DNA of 42,539 bases from CAXMNX01 sp964194845. GTDB lineage: Bacteria > Pseudomonadota > Alphaproteobacteria > Rhodobacterales > Rhodobacteraceae. The translations under genes and the position numbers were made by a program. Of this stretch, positions 41,962 to 42,539 are shown piece by piece. Where the stretch lies: contig CAXMNX010000063.1 in assembly GCA_964194845.1 (NCBI GenBank), positions 1 to 42,539 of the forward strand, in the 5' to 3' direction. How positions within the stretch are numbered: the first letter of the stretch is position 1; every line of letters starts with the position of its first letter. The notes under the pieces are model-generated. The model worked only from the letters and a program-made list of their open reading frames with translations, was not told the origin of the DNA and did no database searches.

Positions 41962-42539
41962 TCACCGCCAGAACTCGGGATTGAGTAGCGCGATGATTGC
42001 AAGCATCTCCAACCGGCCAAGAACCATCGCTGCTGTCGCTATGGTTTTGGCCAGATCGTTGAACTGATTGACCTTGAGCGGTGTGGCCGCCGCAACCTCG
42101 GTCAGCGGACCGGTTGTCGAGAGCGTCGCGACCGTCATCACAAGGGCGTTTTCGAACGACAGTCCGGCCAGTGCGAAAAGCACGGCGACGCCTGCGACCG
42201 AGAGCGCGAACAACATAAAAAAGATCCATGCAACATAGGCGCCCTGGCGACGAAAACGGCGGGCGGAAGCGCCAGAACCACCAACAGATGACGGCAGAAC
42301 CAGTTTGTCCATCTCGCGCGTGCCGTGCTTGAAAAGTGCGAAGACGCGCAAAAGTTTCACCCCGCCCGCCGTCGTTGCCACGCCACCGCCAAGAACCGCG
42401 AGGCCCATCAGCACGATGCCCGGCGACGACAGCCCCGACCATGCGCGCGCTGCGCCCCAGGTGTCGGAGACAAATCCGGTGGTGGTCAGAAACGATGCGA
42501 CGGTAAAAAGCGCGCCCCAAAGCCCCTGAAAACCTTCGA
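41962..42539 (-). CDS. trkH: Potassium uptake protein TrkH, C-terminal part (runs off window)
   Basis: The open frame enters at the window edge and ends at 41962, about 192 residues. It contains potassium-channel filter pieces 'SFLTTTGF' (about 42490), 'TTAGGVKLLRV' and 'TLSTTGPLTEVA', and ends 'LEMLAIIALLNPEFWR', all typical of the TrkH/TrkG/KtrB family. The remaining helices lie beyond the window. A trkH-hfq-hflX order is usual in Rhodobacteraceae. Confidence 0.92.
   Translation of the reverse strand, partial: EGFQGLWGALFTVASFLTTTGFVSDTWGAARAWSGLSSPGIVLMGLAVLGGGVATTAGGVKLLRVFALFKHGTREMDKLVLPSSVGGSGASARRFRRQGAYVAWIFFMLFALSVAGVAVLFALAGLSFENALVMTVATLSTTGPLTEVAAATPLKVNQFNDLAKTIATAAMVLGRLEMLAIIALLNPEFWR

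Overview
The window looks like chromosomal DNA of an alphaproteobacterium of the Rhodobacteraceae (roseobacter or Rhodobacter-like). This rests on the gene content and order: ctrA next to sciP, mnmA, a pyrH-frr-uppS-cdsA-dxr-rseP-bamA-skp-fabZ-lpxA-lpxI-lpxB envelope cluster, hfq-hflX beside trkH, and a FnrL-type TTGAT-N4-ATCAA box. The assignment is by recognition; no database search was possible.

Left edge (1 to about 2,490): the end of an integrated element, all on the minus strand. It carries a P4-type tyrosine integrase, an unknown 221-aa protein, an AlpA-like helix-turn-helix protein, a 56-aa protein and the start of another gene. Several of these genes overlap by 1 to 4 bases. The element joins the core genome inside the gene for the master regulator CtrA. 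CtrA keeps its receiver domain (Asp51, Lys101) and its linker up to His-Leu-Thr-Gly at residues 149-152, then runs into element sequence and stops, so the DNA-binding domain is lost. Ten-base direct repeats and a palindrome between int and the junction look like the attachment site. The CtrA inhibitor gene sciP is intact next door.

Core block 1 (3.0-16.7 kb): mnmA on the plus strand, then a long minus-strand envelope block. Transcription order is pyrH, frr, uppS, cdsA, dxr, rseP, a small membrane protein, a terminator, then bamA, skp, fabZ, lpxA, lpxI and lpxB. Together these supply UMP kinase and ribosome recycling, undecaprenyl and isoprenoid precursors, phospholipid precursors, outer-membrane protein assembly and lipid A. 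The bamA half has its own sigma-70-like promoter, whose -35 box touches the T-run of the preceding terminator.

Block 2 (16.8-28.6 kb), mostly plus strand: miaA, a 46-aa membrane protein, gap, an MFS transporter, an orphan family-5 solute-binding protein, an entericidin-like lipoprotein, a membrane-anchored ClpP-fold protein on the minus strand, a relic of a second entericidin, a cupredoxin under an FnrL box, and an XRE-cupin regulator divergent from an acyl-CoA ligase / DsbA-FrnE / Bcr-CflA transporter operon.

Block 3 (28.6-42.5 kb): mfd, a membrane protein and hemB, a SYLF lipoprotein, a 117-bp inverted-repeat element and a perfect 28-bp palindrome, an MFS gene with one in-frame amber codon next to a 3-hydroxyisobutyrate-dehydrogenase-type reductase, a penicillin-acylase-family hydrolase, a Hint-domain protein, hflX, hfq and the 3' part of trkH. 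No rRNA, tRNA, CRISPR array or insertion sequence was seen.
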